A DNA stretch of 64,000 nt, taken from the NCBI RefSeq assembly GCF_000374525.1, contig NZ_KB894574.1:310001-374000 (forward strand), read 5' to 3'. Shown here piece by piece: positions 43,203 to 54,235 of the stretch. The translations under genes were made by a program, and so were the position numbers. Every line of letters begins with the position of its first letter. Position 1 is the stretch's first letter. This DNA is from Amorphus coralli DSM 19760. GTDB lineage: Bacteria > Pseudomonadota > Alphaproteobacteria > Rhizobiales > Amorphaceae. The notes beneath the pieces are model-generated. The model was given only the letters and a program-made list of their open reading frames with translations, was not told the origin of the DNA and did not search any database.

Positions 43203-44741
43203 ATGACCTGCGACCCGATCGACATTGCCATCGAGGACGAAGCCGCCACCGGCCGGCTGGCAGAGGACATCGCCGCGATCCTGGGAGCCGGCGACCTCGT
43301 GACGCTGTCCGGACCGCTTGGCGCCGGCAAGACCAGCTTCGCGCGGGCGCTTCTGCGCGCGCTGGCCGACGATCCCGAACTGGAAGTCCCGAGCCCGACC
43401 TACACGCTGATGCAGCCCTATGCGCTGCCGCGGTTCGCCATCGCCCACATCGATCTCTACCGGCTCGGCGATCCCGACGAGGCGGCGGAACTCGGCATCG
43501 AAGAGCTTCTGACCCAGGGCGCCGTTCTTCTGGAATGGCCCGAGCAGGGCGAGGGCGCGCTGCCGCCCGCCTCGCTTGCCATCGCGATCGAACCCGGCCC
43601 GGATCCCGATGCCCGCACCGTCCGGCTCGCCCCCGACCCGGACCTGGCCGACCGTCTGCACCGCACGCTCGCCGTTCGCAGCTTCCTTGAGGGGGCCGGC
43701 CGCGCCGGCGCGGCTCGCCGCCACCTGCAGGGCGACGCGTCATCGCGCACCTACGAGCGGATCGCCGATGCTAGCGGCCGCGCGGTCCTGATGAACGCGC
43801 CATCCCGGCCCGACGGCCCGCCGATCGCCGGCGGCCTGCCCTATTCCAAGCGCGCCCATCTGGCCGAGAGCGTGCACCCCTTCGTTGCCATCGGCGACGG
43901 CCTGCGTGCCCGCGGCTATTCGGCGCCGGCCGTGCTCGCCCACGACATGGACGCCGGCCTGCTGCTGCTGGAAGATCTCGGCACGGACCCCATCCTGAAG
44001 GACGGCCGGGTTCTGGAGGATCGTTACGCGCTGGCCGTCGACCTTCTCGCCGATCTCCATTCCAGATCGATGCCGAAGACCGCGCCGCTGCCCGGCGGCG
44101 GCAGCCACGCCGTGCCGCGCTTCGACGCCGGCGTTTTCGGCATCGAGCTGTCGCTCTACCCGGAATGGTTTCTGCGCCACGTTACCGGCGCGCCCATGGA
44201 CGCTGCGACCCAGGCCGAGTTTTCCGAGGCGTGGGATGCGCTGTGGCCCTTCGTCGACGAGGCCGAGACGAACTGGCTGCTGCGCGATTTCCATTCGCCG
44301 AACCTGATGTGGCTGCCGGAGCGCGGCGGCCTCGCAACCGTCGGTCTGCTGGACTACCAGGACGCGCTCATCGGTCCGACCGCCTACGACGTGGCGTCGC
44401 TGCTGCAGGACGCGCGCGTGACCGTGGACGCAGGCATCGAGGCGCGGCTTCTGGACCGCTATGCCAGCGCCCGCCACGCCGCCGGCGCCTTCGACGACGC
44501 CGGATTCCGCCGCGCCTACACCGTGGTCGCGGCGCAGCGGGCGACAAAGATCCTGGGAATTTTCGCCCGCCTTAATGCGCGCGACAAGAAACCCGCCTAT
44601 CTCGCGCACCTGCCGCGTATCGCCGATTACATGCGGCGATCGCTCGCCGATCCCATTTTCGCCGAACTCAGGGGCTTCTACGAGCCGGCGCTTTCCGCCC
44701 TCGACAGACCGGCCCCCTCCACGCAAGCCTCGGACCCATGA
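43203..44741 (+). CDS. fusion of TsaE and an AmgK-like sugar kinase
   Basis: A 512-residue two-domain protein. Residues 1-150 are TsaE, the ATPase of the t6A37 tRNA-modification complex, with P-loop GPLGAGKTSFARALL, SPTYTLMQPY and HIDLYRLGDPDEA. Residues 165-490 are an aminoglycoside-phosphotransferase-fold kinase with DASSRTYERI, LLLLEDLG and the catalytic/metal site LLRDFHSPNLMW plus LLDYQDALIGPTAYDVASL, matching AmgK, which phosphorylates N-acetylmuramate at C1 in peptidoglycan recycling. The next gene is MurU, overlapping by four bases. This fusion is known in related bacteria; the two halves serve unrelated pathways. Confidence 0.9.
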   Translation: MTCDPIDIAIEDEAATGRLAEDIAAILGAGDLVTLSGPLGAGKTSFARALLRALADDPELEVPSPTYTLMQPYALPRFAIAHIDLYRLGDPDEAAELGIEELLTQGAVLLEWPEQGEGALPPASLAIAIEPGPDPDARTVRLAPDPDLADRLHRTLAVRSFLEGAGRAGAARRHLQGDASSRTYERIADASGRAVLMNAPSRPDGPPIAGGLPYSKRAHLAESVHPFVAIGDGLRARGYSAPAVLAHDMDAGLLLLEDLGTDPILKDGRVLEDRYALAVDLLADLHSRSMPKTAPLPGGGSHAVPRFDAGVFGIELSLYPEWFLRHVTGAPMDAATQAEFSEAWDALWPFVDEAETNWLLRDFHSPNLMWLPERGGLATVGLLDYQDALIGPTAYDVASLLQDARVTVDAGIEARLLDRYASARHAAGAFDDAGFRRAYTVVAAQRATKILGIFARLNARDKKPAYLAHLPRIADYMRRSLADPIFAELRGFYEPALSALDRPAPSTQASDP

Positions 44742-45469
44742 CCCAGACCTCGACCCGCCCCACCCGCGCCATGGTGCTCGCCGCCGGCATCGGCAAGCGC
44801 ATGCGCCCCGTCACGGCCACCACGCCGAAGCCGCTGGTGGAGGTCGCCGGCCGCGCGCTCATCGACTACGGGCTCGACCGGCTGCAGGCGGCCGGTGTCG
44901 AGGAGGCCGTGGTCAACGTGCACTACCTGGCGGACCTCATGGAATTCCACCTGACCAAGTGCCGGGCGCCGAAGATCACCGTGTCCAACGAGCGCGGTCG
45001 GCTACTCGACACCGGCGGCGGCATCGCCAATGCGCTGCCCCACTTCAAGGGCGAGCCGTTCTTCCTGCTGAACGCCGACACCTTCTGGCTGGAGGGCGCG
45101 ACGCCGAACCTGGTGCGCCTCGCCGACGTCTGGGACCCGGAGATCATGGACGGTCTTCTGATGCTGGCGCCCACCGTCACCAGTGTCGGCTACGACGGGG
45201 CCGGTGATTTCGTGCTGTCGACCGACGGCCGCATCGAACGGCGCGGCGAACGCCAGGTGGCGCCGTTTGCCTATGCCGGCGCCGGCATTCTGTCTCCGGC
45301 CATGTTCTCCGACGGACCGGAAGGCAAGTTCTCGCTGAACCTGCTGTTCGATCGGGCCATCGCCGAGGGGCGCATGTTCGGGCTGAGGATGGACGGGCTG
45401 TGGCTGCACGTTGGCACGCCCCGCGCCATCAAGGACGCCGAGGCGGCGATCGCGGAAAGCGCCGCCTGA
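44738..45469 (+). CDS. murU: N-acetylmuramate-1-phosphate uridylyltransferase-like nucleotidyltransferase
   Basis: A 243-residue sugar-1-phosphate nucleotidyltransferase: AMVLAAGIGKRMRPVT then TPKPLVEVAGRALIDYGLDR, DTGGGIANALPHF and the metal-binding FFLLNADTFW. Older annotation calls such proteins mannose-1-phosphate guanylyltransferase, but the coupled AmgK-like kinase makes the MurU role (UDP-MurNAc formation by the salvage route that bypasses MurA) more likely. Start codon overlaps the upstream stop (ATGA). Confidence 0.85.
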   Translation: MTQTSTRPTRAMVLAAGIGKRMRPVTATTPKPLVEVAGRALIDYGLDRLQAAGVEEAVVNVHYLADLMEFHLTKCRAPKITVSNERGRLLDTGGGIANALPHFKGEPFFLLNADTFWLEGATPNLVRLADVWDPEIMDGLLMLAPTVTSVGYDGAGDFVLSTDGRIERRGERQVAPFAYAGAGILSPAMFSDGPEGKFSLNLLFDRAIAEGRMFGLRMDGLWLHVGTPRAIKDAEAAIAESAA

Positions 45470-45614
45470 CAGGACGCTGCACCGCCCCGCCGGACCGGGC
45501 CGAAGAAGACGCCTTGGCCGGGTGTGGCTCCTGGCCCACGATGGGAAGGAGCGAATCGTCCCCGGCGGTGGCCAGGGAGGGTTCGGACCGACCAACCCTT
45601 CACCGGGCCTTCTG

Positions 45615-48600
45615 ATGCAGGACATGGCAACCAGCGACCCTAGCCAGCCAGGTCACGGCCACGCGGTTCCGCGCGTCTTCTCCATTCCCCCCTCCGTTCC
45701 CTTCCTGCCGACCCTGGTCGCCGCGCTTGCCGACGGAACCCTGTGGCCGGGCGGCCGGGTGCCCGACGATCCGCTGGCGCTGGCCGACGCCATCATCTAC
45801 CTGCCGACCCGCCGCGCGGTGCGCGCGCTGGAGGCTGCCTTTCTTGCCGCGTCCCCCGGGCCGAGCGCGGTCCTGCCCGACATCCGCGCCATCGGCACCG
45901 TCTCCGAGGACCTGCTGGTCCTGGAGGAGGAGCAGGGCGACACCAGCCTGCTGGCCCCGCCGCTGCCGGACCTGACCCGCCGGGTGGCCATGGCCGGGCT
46001 GGTGCAGCGCTGGGCGGAGCGGCTCTCCACCGACACGCTGGACCTGCTGCCGGGCGACACCGTTGCCGTGCCCACCTCGCCGGCCGATGCGGCCCGGCTG
46101 GCGAACGAGCTTCTCGGCCTGATGGACCAGGTGGAGACGCTGGAAGCCGACTGGGGCGCGCTGGGAAGCCTCGTGCCGGAAGAGCTGGCGCAGTACTGGC
46201 AGCTGACCACAACCTTCCTCGGCATCGCGGTGGAGCTCTGGCCGGCCTTCCTAGAGGAGCGCGGCGCCATGGAACCGGCCCGCCGCCGCCGGCTGCTGGT
46301 CGACGCGGAGACCCAGCGCCTGGTTGCCGCCCCGCCCAGAGGGCCGGTGATCGTTGCCGGATCGACCGGCTCGATCCCCGCAACAGCGCGGCTGATCGCG
46401 GCGATTTCCCGCATGCCGACCGGTGCCGTGGTGTTGCCCGGTCTCGACCGGGCGCTCGACGCGGACGCCTGGGACGCCATCGACGATGCGAAGGCCCCGT
46501 CCTTCAGTCACCCGCAGTTCGGACTGAAGCAGCTCCTGAAGCGCATTGGCATCACCCGCGACGAGGTCGCCTCGCTCGGCGCGGCCCCCGATACGGTCGC
46601 GACCGCCCGGGCCGGCATCGTGTCCGCCGCCTTCCGGCCGGCATCGACCACCGACGCATGGGCGTCCGCCTTCGACGCCAGCGCCGCCGAAACCGCATCC
46701 GAGGGGCTCGCCCTGATCGAAGCGGAAACGGCGCGCGAGGAAGCGCTGGCCATCGCGCTGGCGCTGCGCGAGACGCTGGAGACGCCGGGCGCCACCGCCG
46801 CCCTGGTGACCCCGGATCGGTCCATCGCCCGGCGGGTCGCGACCGAAATGAAGCGGTGGGAAATCGCGGTGGACGATTCCGCCGGTCGGCCGCTCGGCAT
46901 GACGTCGGCCGGTGTCTTCGCCCGGCTTGCGGCCTCGGTGGGCACCGATGGCGACGCCCATACGCTCATCGCTCTTCTGAAGCACCCATTTTGCCGGCTC
47001 AATATCCCGTATGGCGACTACATCCGGGCGGTCGACGGGCTGGAACGGTACGTTCTGCGCGGCCACCGGGTCCGCCCCGGCAGCGCCGGCCTGAAGGCCG
47101 CGCTGGACGCCCGCATCGACGAAACCCGCGCCGCCGATCCCGGCCTGTCGGCCCTCGCCGACGCCTCCACGCTGGTCGACGCGCTCATCGCGGCGCTCGC
47201 CCCGATGGAAGCGCTGGCGGCCGAGGGCGCGCCGGTGCCGCTCAGCCGGCTCGCGGCCGCGCACCGGGCGGTGATCGAGGCGCTCGCCACCGATCCGGAC
47301 CACCCGGACACCCTCATCCGCCGCGATGACGGCGCCACGCTTCTCGCCGCGCTGGAGGGCATCTCCGCAACGGAGGACGTGGACTTCGCGGTGCTGCCGG
47401 CCGACTGGCCATCGCTGTTCGAGGCGCTGGCCGGCGATGCCGCCGTGCGCGGCCCCGTCCCCACCGACGACCGGCTGTTCATCTGGGGGCCTCTCGAAGC
47501 GCGTCTGCAGAGCGTCGACCGGCTGGTGATCGCCGGCCTCAACGAGGGCGCCTGGCCAGCCGCCGTGGACATCGGCCCGTGGATGTCGCGTCCCATGCTC
47601 GGTGCGTTCGGGCTGGAACCGCCGGAGCGGCGCATCGGCCTGGCCGCCCATGACGTGGCCCAGGCGCTGGGCGCCCGCGACGTGGTGATAAGCCGGGCGA
47701 AGCGGGTTTCCGGCACGCCCACGGTGGCATCCCGCTGGCTGCAGCGGCTTCTGGCCGTGGCCGGACCGGAGGCCTCCGCGGCCGTCGCGTCACGCGGCCA
47801 GACCTATGCCGCCTGGGCTTCGGCCATCGACACGCCCGATGGGCCGGCTGCCCCCACTGAGCGGCCGAACCCGAAGCCCCCCCTCGACGCGCGACCGCGC
47901 CACCTGCGCATCACCGAGATCGGCACACTCATCCGCGACCCCTACGCCGTCTACGCCCGGCGGGTGCTGGGGCTCGATCCGCTCGATCCCATCGCCCCGT
48001 CGCTGGAGGCGCCGGAGCGCGGCACGATCATCCATGACGTGCTCGCCAGGTTCATCGGCAGCTGGAGAGGACCGCTCGACAGCACCGCCGTCGACGAGCT
48101 CAACCGGCTGGCCCGGGAGCAATTCGCCGAGCTGGACGAGGCCGAGGTGACGGCCCTGTGGCTGCCGCGCTTCGGCCGCATCGCCGAGGCGTTCGTGGAT
48201 CTGGAGGCGCGGCGCGCGCCGGAAATCATGGAGCGCCGGGTGGAGATCGACGGCCGGATGGAGCGGCAGACACCCACCGGCACGGTGACCATCACCGGCC
48301 GCGCCGACCGCATCGATCGGACGGCCGACGGGCGGCTCACCCTCATCGACTACAAGACCGGCAGCGCGCCCTCGCCGCAGCAGGTCGCCGCCCACCTGGA
48401 GCCGCAGCTTACCATCGAGGCGCTGATGCTGGCCCGCGGCGGCTTCGGCGATCTTGGCAGCACGGCGATCGGCGATCTCGCCTATATCGAGCTGAAGGGG
48501 TCGCGGGAGCCGGTGAAGCTGCGCTCCATGCTCGACAACAAGGAGGGCAAGGACGCCGCTGCCCTCACGGACGAGGTGGACGAGAAGCTGCGCGGGCTCC

Positions 48601-48734
48601 TGGAACGCTACAGCCACGCCGAGGCCGGCTACCTGTCGCGCGCCCGCGTCTTCCAGGAGAAGACCTTCGGCGGCGCCTACGATCACCTGGCCCGTGCCCG
48701 GGAATGGGCGCTTTCGGTGGAGGGCGGCGAATGA
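45615..48734 (+). CDS. addB: double-strand break repair protein AddB
   Basis: Second subunit of the AddAB helicase-nuclease that processes double-strand breaks for RecA, in place of RecBCD. The protein is 1039 residues from ATG 45615 (an ATG three codons later is equally possible). The N-terminal region (YLPTRRAVRALEAAFLA) is an inactive helicase-like part without a Walker A loop; the C-terminal nuclease domain has GRADRIDRTADGRLTL followed by IDYKTGSAPSPQQ with the Asp-x-Lys catalytic centre. Cysteines of the Fe-S cluster found in Bacillus AddB are absent, as is usual for the alphaproteobacterial type. Its stop overlaps addA. Confidence 0.93.
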   Translation: MQDMATSDPSQPGHGHAVPRVFSIPPSVPFLPTLVAALADGTLWPGGRVPDDPLALADAIIYLPTRRAVRALEAAFLAASPGPSAVLPDIRAIGTVSEDLLVLEEEQGDTSLLAPPLPDLTRRVAMAGLVQRWAERLSTDTLDLLPGDTVAVPTSPADAARLANELLGLMDQVETLEADWGALGSLVPEELAQYWQLTTTFLGIAVELWPAFLEERGAMEPARRRRLLVDAETQRLVAAPPRGPVIVAGSTGSIPATARLIAAISRMPTGAVVLPGLDRALDADAWDAIDDAKAPSFSHPQFGLKQLLKRIGITRDEVASLGAAPDTVATARAGIVSAAFRPASTTDAWASAFDASAAETASEGLALIEAETAREEALAIALALRETLETPGATAALVTPDRSIARRVATEMKRWEIAVDDSAGRPLGMTSAGVFARLAASVGTDGDAHTLIALLKHPFCRLNIPYGDYIRAVDGLERYVLRGHRVRPGSAGLKAALDARIDETRAADPGLSALADASTLVDALIAALAPMEALAAEGAPVPLSRLAAAHRAVIEALATDPDHPDTLIRRDDGATLLAALEGISATEDVDFAVLPADWPSLFEALAGDAAVRGPVPTDDRLFIWGPLEARLQSVDRLVIAGLNEGAWPAAVDIGPWMSRPMLGAFGLEPPERRIGLAAHDVAQALGARDVVISRAKRVSGTPTVASRWLQRLLAVAGPEASAAVASRGQTYAAWASAIDTPDGPAAPTERPNPKPPLDARPRHLRITEIGTLIRDPYAVYARRVLGLDPLDPIAPSLEAPERGTIIHDVLARFIGSWRGPLDSTAVDELNRLAREQFAELDEAEVTALWLPRFGRIAEAFVDLEARRAPEIMERRVEIDGRMERQTPTGTVTITGRADRIDRTADGRLTLIDYKTGSAPSPQQVAAHLEPQLTIEALMLARGGFGDLGSTAIGDLAYIELKGSREPVKLRSMLDNKEGKDAAALTDEVDEKLRGLLERYSHAEAGYLSRARVFQEKTFGGAYDHLARAREWALSVEGGE

Positions 48735-51700
48735 CCGTGCGCGCGATCCCCGAGGCGACGCTGCTCGCCCAGGCCCAGGCTTCCGATCCCGGCGCCTCGG
48801 CCTGGGTGTCCGCCAATGCCGGCTCCGGCAAGACCCATGTGCTGGTGGAGCGGGTGGTGAATCTGCTCCTCTCCGGCGTCGCACCGGGCCGGATCCTGTG
48901 CCTGACCTTCACCAACGCCGCGGCGGCCCAGATGAGCCAGCGCGTGTTCGACCGGCTGGCCGCCTTCACCCGGGCCGACGACGCCACGCTGGACAAGCTG
49001 CTCTCCCCCCGCCTTGGGCGTGCTCCGGCCGCCGACGACCGGGCCGACGCACGCCGGCTTTTCGCCGAGGCGCTGGAAACGCCCGGCGGGCTGAAGATCC
49101 AGACCATTCACGCCTTCTGCGCGGCGCTGCTGCACCAGTTTCCGCTGGAGGCGAACCTCGCCGCGCGTTTCACGGTGCTCGACGATGCGGCGAGCGCCGA
49201 GCTGTGCGACGACGCCATCGAGAAGACGCTCGCCGAGGCCGCCGCCGCGCCGGACGGGCCGCTGGCCCGCGCCATCGCCGCCATCCTGCCGCTGTCGGCC
49301 GACCTGACGCTGCTCGGCGCGATCCGCGCGATGATCCGCGAGCGCGAGGCCTTCCGTGCCTGGCTGACCCATGCCGACGGTCTGGACGGCGCCATCGCGG
49401 AGTTGCGGGCCGCGCTCGGGCTAGCGCCCGGCGACACGCTGGATGCGCTCACTCAGGAGATCCTCACTTCCCCCGGCTTCGATGCCGGCTTCCGGTCGGC
49501 CTATGCCGAGGCGCTGGCGCGCGGCAGTGCCGCCGACCTCAAGCGGCACGAGCAACTGCGGCTCTGCGGCGATGTCACCGTCGAGCCGGCCGCCCGGGTG
49601 GAGGCCTGGCAGGCCCTGTTTCTCACCGCCGCGGGGGCGCCGCGCGCCGCCTCCGGCGCCGGCACGAAGGCCGTCCAGGCCGCGCTGCCCGACCTCGCCG
49701 GCCGCTACGCCGACGAGCAGGCGCGCCTTCTCTCGCTCCTCGACAAGGCCGCCGCCATCCGCGCCGTCTCGGTGACGGCAGCGCTCGCCTGCCTGGCCGA
49801 CCGGGCCCTGGGCCACATGGAGGTGGAAAAGGCGCGCGAAGGCCTCGTCGACTACGACGACCAGATCGCCCGGACAGCCCTTCTGCTGGCACGCTCCGAT
49901 GCCGCCCAGTGGATCCACTACAAGCTGGATCGCGGCATCGACCACATCCTCGTCGACGAGGCCCAGGACACCAGCCCCCGCCAGTGGGAAATCGTCAACG
50001 CGCTCGCCGGCGAGTTCTTCGCGGGACAGGGCGCGCACGAGAAAGGTCCGCGCACCGTCTTCGCCGTGGGCGACGAGAAGCAGTCCATCTACGGCTTCCA
50101 AGGCGCGGCACCCGATGCCTTCCACCGTCAGCACGGCCACTTCGAGGGGTTGGCGACGGGAATCGAGGCAGCGTTTCATTCCGTCCAGCTGACGCTGTCC
50201 TTCCGCTCGACCCCGGACGTGCTCGGCGCGGTGGACGCCGTGTTCGCCGATCCAGACCTGGCGCAGCGCATCGCCAGCGACGGCACCGCCACCGTCCACG
50301 AACCCATCCGCGCCAACGAACCGGGACGGGTGACCCTGTGGCCGCTGATGGAAACGGTCGCGGCCGAAGCGCCGGAAGACTGGACCCAGCCCATCGATCA
50401 CGAGGCGGGCACGTCCGGCCCCTGGCAACTCGCCGAACGCATCGCCGAAACCATCCGCGACTGGCTGGCCAGCGGCGCGCGGCACCCGAACGGGGCACCG
50501 GTGAAGGCTGGAGACATCCTGGTCCTGCTGCGCAAGCGCCAGCCCTTCGCCGATCTCGTCAACCGGGCGCTCAAGGCGGCCGGCGTGCCGGTGGCCGGTG
50601 CCGACCGGCTGACCGTCACCGAGCACATCGCGGTGGAGGACCTGATTGCGCTGGGCCGCGCGCTGCTGACGCCGGCCGACGACCTGTCGCTCGCCTGCGT
50701 CCTGAAATGCCCGCTCTTCGGGCTGGACGAGGAGACACTCTTCGAGATCGCCCACGACCGGCCGGGAACCCTGGAGGCGTCGCTGCGTGACGCCGGGGCG
50801 GCCGATCCGCGCCTGGCCTCGATTGCCGAGCGGCTCGCGCGCTGGCGCCGGATCGCGCTCGCCGACCGACCCTTCGACCTCTACGCCACGGTGCTCGGCG
50901 CCGACGAAGGCCGCCGCCTGTTCCGAGGCCGATTGGGCTCGGAAGTGGACGAGGTACTCGACGCCTTCCTGGACATGGCCCTCGACTACGAGCGCACCGG
51001 CGTGCCGACGCTGGAAGGATTTCTCGTGCGGGTGACGGCCAGTGCCGCCGAGCTGAAGCGCGAGAGCGACGCAGCCTCCGATGCGGTCCGCGTGATGACG
51101 GTCCATGGCGCCAAGGGCCTGGAAGCGCGCATCGTGTTCCTGGTGGACGGCTGCGGCGCGCCGCTTCATGCCGCCCACGACCCGAAGATCGTGCCGCTGC
51201 CGCCGGCCGTCGCCGGGGCGGCGGCGCCCCTGGTCTGGGCGCCAAACGGCGACCATCGCCCGCAGGCGGTGACCGACGTGATCGAGGCGGGCCGCGACCG
51301 GCAGGAGGCGGAGTATGCGCGGCTCCTCTACGTCGCCATGACCCGCGCCATGGACCAGCTCATCGTCTGCGGCTGGTCGCCGGCCCGTGGACCCCACGAG
51401 CGCTGCTGGTACAAGCTCATTGAAACGGGCCTCGCCGGAGCCCTGGTCGACATCACCGCGGAAGACGGCAAAACGCTGGTCGCGCGCGAATGGCGCGGCA
51501 TCACCCGCGAGCGCGGCGAACAGGTCACCGAAGTCCGGGCCGAAACGGTGCCGGCGGCCCCGCCGCTCCCCGCCTGGGCGCGCACGCCTGCCCCGCCGCC
51601 GGTGATCGAGGCGCCGTCGCTGAGCCCGTCCCGCGCCCTGCCACATGCCAGCAGCCACAAGTCGTCGGCGCCGGCAGGATCGCAGGCCGGCCAACCCGGC

Positions 51701-52297
51701 CTCGCGCCGGAGGCGGCCCGGCGCGCGGCGATGCTGCGCGGAACCATTGCCCATCGGCTCCTGGAGGTGCTGCCAGACCTCGCGCCGGACCAGCGGGCAG
51801 ACGCGGCCCGCCGCCTCGTTGCCGCACAGCCGGGGGCCGACACCGTCGACGCCGACGCCCTGATCGCCTCGGTTCTGGCCATTCTCGAGGCCCCGGAGTT
51901 TGCCGCGGTGTTCGGCCCGGGCAGCCGCGCCGAGGTGGGCCTCGCCGGCCACCTCACCCTGGCCGGCGCCCGCCGGCTCGTCACCGGACGGGTCGACCGC
52001 ATGGTGCGCACGCCGGGCAAAGTGCTCATTGTCGACTACAAGAGCGACCGACCGGTTCCCGACAGCCTGGACGACGTGCCGCCGGCCTACATCGCGCAGC
52101 TCGCGCTCTACCGGGAGATCATGCGCCCGCTGGAGCCCGACGCGGAGATCGGCGCGGCGCTCGTGTGGACCGACACGGCCCGGCTGATGCCGGTTCCGGG
52201 ACACCGGCTGGATGCGGTTCTGGCCGCTCTCGACCGGGCCGGCAGAGCGGAAAACGAATCTCCCGAAGGACCGGCCGCGAGCCCGCCGTTCGCTTGA
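48731..52297 (+). CDS. addA: double-strand break repair helicase AddA
   Basis: UvrD-like helicase and nuclease subunit of AddAB, 1188 residues. Helicase motif I is [20 protein letters not shown], motif Ia [19 protein letters not shown], motif [19 protein letters not shown], motif [16 protein letters not shown] and motif [21 protein letters not shown]. The C-terminal nuclease domain carries [13 protein letters not shown] then [15 protein letters not shown] 48731 overlaps the addB stop, so equal amounts of both subunits are made. trxA follows after 166 bases. Confidence 0.95.
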   Translation: MTVRAIPEATLLAQAQASDPGASAWVSANAGSGKTHVLVERVVNLLLSGVAPGRILCLTFTNAAAAQMSQRVFDRLAAFTRADDATLDKLLSPRLGRAPAADDRADARRLFAEALETPGGLKIQTIHAFCAALLHQFPLEANLAARFTVLDDAASAELCDDAIEKTLAEAAAAPDGPLARAIAAILPLSADLTLLGAIRAMIREREAFRAWLTHADGLDGAIAELRAALGLAPGDTLDALTQEILTSPGFDAGFRSAYAEALARGSAADLKRHEQLRLCGDVTVEPAARVEAWQALFLTAAGAPRAASGAGTKAVQAALPDLAGRYADEQARLLSLLDKAAAIRAVSVTAALACLADRALGHMEVEKAREGLVDYDDQIARTALLLARSDAAQWIHYKLDRGIDHILVDEAQDTSPRQWEIVNALAGEFFAGQGAHEKGPRTVFAVGDEKQSIYGFQGAAPDAFHRQHGHFEGLATGIEAAFHSVQLTLSFRSTPDVLGAVDAVFADPDLAQRIASDGTATVHEPIRANEPGRVTLWPLMETVAAEAPEDWTQPIDHEAGTSGPWQLAERIAETIRDWLASGARHPNGAPVKAGDILVLLRKRQPFADLVNRALKAAGVPVAGADRLTVTEHIAVEDLIALGRALLTPADDLSLACVLKCPLFGLDEETLFEIAHDRPGTLEASLRDAGAADPRLASIAERLARWRRIALADRPFDLYATVLGADEGRRLFRGRLGSEVDEVLDAFLDMALDYERTGVPTLEGFLVRVTASAAELKRESDAASDAVRVMTVHGAKGLEARIVFLVDGCGAPLHAAHDPKIVPLPPAVAGAAAPLVWAPNGDHRPQAVTDVIEAGRDRQEAEYARLLYVAMTRAMDQLIVCGWSPARGPHERCWYKLIETGLAGALVDITAEDGKTLVAREWRGITRERGEQVTEVRAETVPAAPPLPAWARTPAPPPVIEAPSLSPSRALPHASSHKSSAPAGSQAGQPGLAPEAARRAAMLRGTIAHRLLEVLPDLAPDQRADAARRLVAAQPGADTVDADALIASVLAILEAPEFAAVFGPGSRAEVGLAGHLTLAGARRLVTGRVDRMVRTPGKVLIVDYKSDRPVPDSLDDVPPAYIAQLALYREIMRPLEPDAEIGAALVWTDTARLMPVPGHRLDAVLAALDRAGRAENESPEGPAASPPFA

Positions 52298-52463
52298 CGC
52301 TCATTCCGGCGCTCCCTACCTTGCGGGCAACCCTGAAGGGCCGCGCCTCGAAGCCGCGTCCGATCGCGTCTCCTTCGAAGCGTCCGGCTTTTCCCAACAG
52401 GCGGCCGGAGCGCCGCCCCGCCGCCGCCAACCCGGCGCCGGGAACCATGATCCGAGGTATGCC

Positions 52464-52784
52464 ATGAGCCCGACCAACGTGACGGATTCGTCCTTCAAGA
52501 CCGATGTCCTGGACTCCGACGAGCCGGTGGTCGTCGACTTCTGGGCCGAGTGGTGCGGCCCCTGCAAGATGATCGCCCCCTCGCTGGAGCAGATCGCCAC
52601 CGAGATGGACGGCAAGGTGAAGATCGCCAAGCTGAACATCGACGAGAACCAGCAGATCGCCATGCAGTACGGCGTGCGCTCGATCCCGACGCTGATTTTG
52701 TTCAAGAATGGTGCCCCGGCCGCCACCCAGGTCGGCGCCGTGCCGAAGGGCAAGCTCGTCGAATGGATCAACGCCTCGATCTGA
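52464..52784 (+). CDS. trxA: thioredoxin
   Basis: A 106-residue thioredoxin with the redox pair Cys31 and Cys34 in [13 protein letters not shown] and the cis-proline loop [13 protein letters not shown]. Reduces cytoplasmic disulfides and ribonucleotide reductase. ATG 52464 has GAGG upstream; the frame is open earlier but without similarity. A strong terminator follows. Confidence 0.97.
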   Translation: MSPTNVTDSSFKTDVLDSDEPVVVDFWAEWCGPCKMIAPSLEQIATEMDGKVKIAKLNIDENQQIAMQYGVRSIPTLILFKNGAPAATQVGAVPKGKLVEWINASI

Positions 52785-52812
52785 TCCGCCTGCCGGCGAG
52801 ACCGACGCCTTC

Positions 52813-52846
52813 GCGAGCCCGGGCGATTGCGACCGGGCTCGCATTT
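52813..52846 (+). terminator. terminator after trxA
   Basis: Perfect ten-base stem GCGAGCCCGG (52813-52822) and CCGGGCTCGC (52833-52842), ten-base loop, then ATTT. Ends the addB-addA-trxA region before grpE. Confidence 0.75.
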
Positions 52847-52921
52847 GCGTGCCGAAATTCCTAGATAGCATCCGAGACGGGCCGCAACCGGCGACCCCGC
52901 ACCGACTGCCCAAGACGAGCG

Positions 52922-53524
52922 ATGATGAGCAACGACACCGCGAACAAGGCCCCCTCCGACGACATCGAGCCCGAGGTCGAGGCGCCGGAAGCCGACGCTG
53001 CTGCCGAGGAGTCCGGCGTCGATGATCCGGTGACCCGGCTCGAACGCGAGGTTTCCGACCTCAAGGACCAGCTGCTGCGCGCGCTGGCTGAGGCGGAGAA
53101 CACCCGGCGCCGCGCCGAGCGCGACGTGGCGGACGCGCGGCGCTACTCCATCGCCGGCTTTGCCCGCGATATGCTGTCGGTGGGCGACAACTTCCGCCGG
53201 GCCCTGGAGGCCCTGCCGGAGAACGAAGAGCCGGCCGATCCGAACATGAAGGCGCTGATCGACGGCGTCGCCATGACCGAGCGCGAATTCCTGAACGCGC
53301 TGGAAAAGCACGGCATCGCCAAGATCGAGCCGCACGGCGAGCGCTTTGACCCGAACAAGCATCAGGCGATGTTCGAGGTGCCCAACGAGGACGTGCCGAA
53401 CGGAACCGTCGTGCAGGTCGTCCAGCCGGGCTACGTCATCGCCGACCGCGTTCTGCGTCCCGCCATGGTGGGCGTCTCCAAGGGCGGCCCGAAGGCCGCG
53501 CCGAAGGCCGAGAACGACGCCTGA
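52922..53524 (+). CDS. grpE: nucleotide exchange factor GrpE
   Basis: Releases ADP from DnaK in protein folding. The 200-residue protein has an acidic, disordered N-terminus, a long coiled-coil ([20 protein letters not shown] then [18 protein letters not shown]), the conserved [16 protein letters not shown] and the beta domain with [20 protein letters not shown]. The second codon is also ATG, so the start is 52922 or 52925. hrcA, a common neighbour, is not upstream here; trxA is. Confidence 0.96.
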   Translation: MMSNDTANKAPSDDIEPEVEAPEADAAAEESGVDDPVTRLEREVSDLKDQLLRALAEAENTRRRAERDVADARRYSIAGFARDMLSVGDNFRRALEALPENEEPADPNMKALIDGVAMTEREFLNALEKHGIAKIEPHGERFDPNKHQAMFEVPNEDVPNGTVVQVVQPGYVIADRVLRPAMVGVSKGGPKAAPKAENDA

Positions 53525-53550
53525 CCAGGCTTTCTCCGATCGCGTCTTTG

Positions 53551-53580
53551 CGGCCCGACGCCCAGAGCGCCGGGCCGTTG
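53551..53580 (+). terminator. probable terminator after grpE
   Basis: Stem CGGCCCG (53551-53557) and CGGGCCG (53571-53577), extended inwards by CGC/GCG past an A-C mismatch, followed by TTG. The T run is short, so termination strength is uncertain. Confidence 0.5.
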
Positions 53581-53672
53581 CCATGCTCGGGGCAACGCTT
53601 CTGTGGTTGTCTCATGAACAGGAAAAGCCAGGGCGGCTTTCCTCGCGCGCGGAACGTGCATAGTCTGCCCGC

Positions 53673-54152
53673 ATGACGCACGATACCGTTTCCCTTGACG
53701 GCTATGACCGGCGGCTCCTGGCCGCCCTCCAGGACGACGGCGCGCTGACCAACCAGGCGCTGGCTGAAATCGTCCACCTGTCCGCCTCGCAATGCTCGCG
53801 CCGCCGTCAGCGGCTGGAGCAGGCCGGCCTGATCCGTGGCTACCGCGCCGACCTCGACGCCGCGAAGCTCGGCCTGACCATCACCGTCTATGTCAACGTC
53901 ATGCTGGACACCCATTCGCCGGAGAATGCCGACCGCTTCCAGCGCCTCGTCGCGCGACTTCCCGAGGTGCAGGAGGCGCACGCGCTGACCGGCGACATGG
54001 ACTATCTCCTGAAGATCGTCGTCGCCGACCTGCCGGCCCTGTCCGAGCTGATCAACGGCGAATTGCTGCCGCACCCGTCGGTGTCGACCGTAAAATCGTC
54101 GATCGTGCTCTCGACCCTGAAGGCAGACCAGCGGCTGCCGATCCCGGAATAG
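53673..54152 (+). CDS. Lrp/AsnC family transcriptional regulator
   Basis: A 159-residue regulator with the AsnC-type helix-turn-helix (DRRLLAALQDDGALTNQALA, then EIVHLSASQCSRRRQRLEQA) and a RAM ligand domain (VQEAHALTGDMDYLLKIVV). Such proteins sense amino acids and usually control a neighbouring transporter or dehydrogenase; none is adjacent. It has its own gap on both sides and is convergent with the nucleosidase gene. Confidence 0.92.
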   Translation: MTHDTVSLDGYDRRLLAALQDDGALTNQALAEIVHLSASQCSRRRQRLEQAGLIRGYRADLDAAKLGLTITVYVNVMLDTHSPENADRFQRLVARLPEVQEAHALTGDMDYLLKIVVADLPALSELINGELLPHPSVSTVKSSIVLSTLKADQRLPIPE

Positions 54153-54235
54153 GGCGGGCGGAACACGCGGCGTGAGGCCCATTTTCTGGACCGCAATCGC
54201 AGGCGGAAAACCGCAAGCACTTCTCTGCGATTGCT

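Noticed and set aside
49421-52204. A 927-codon minus-strand frame opposite addA
   Set aside because: Shadow of addA codon bias; composition has no family resemblance.
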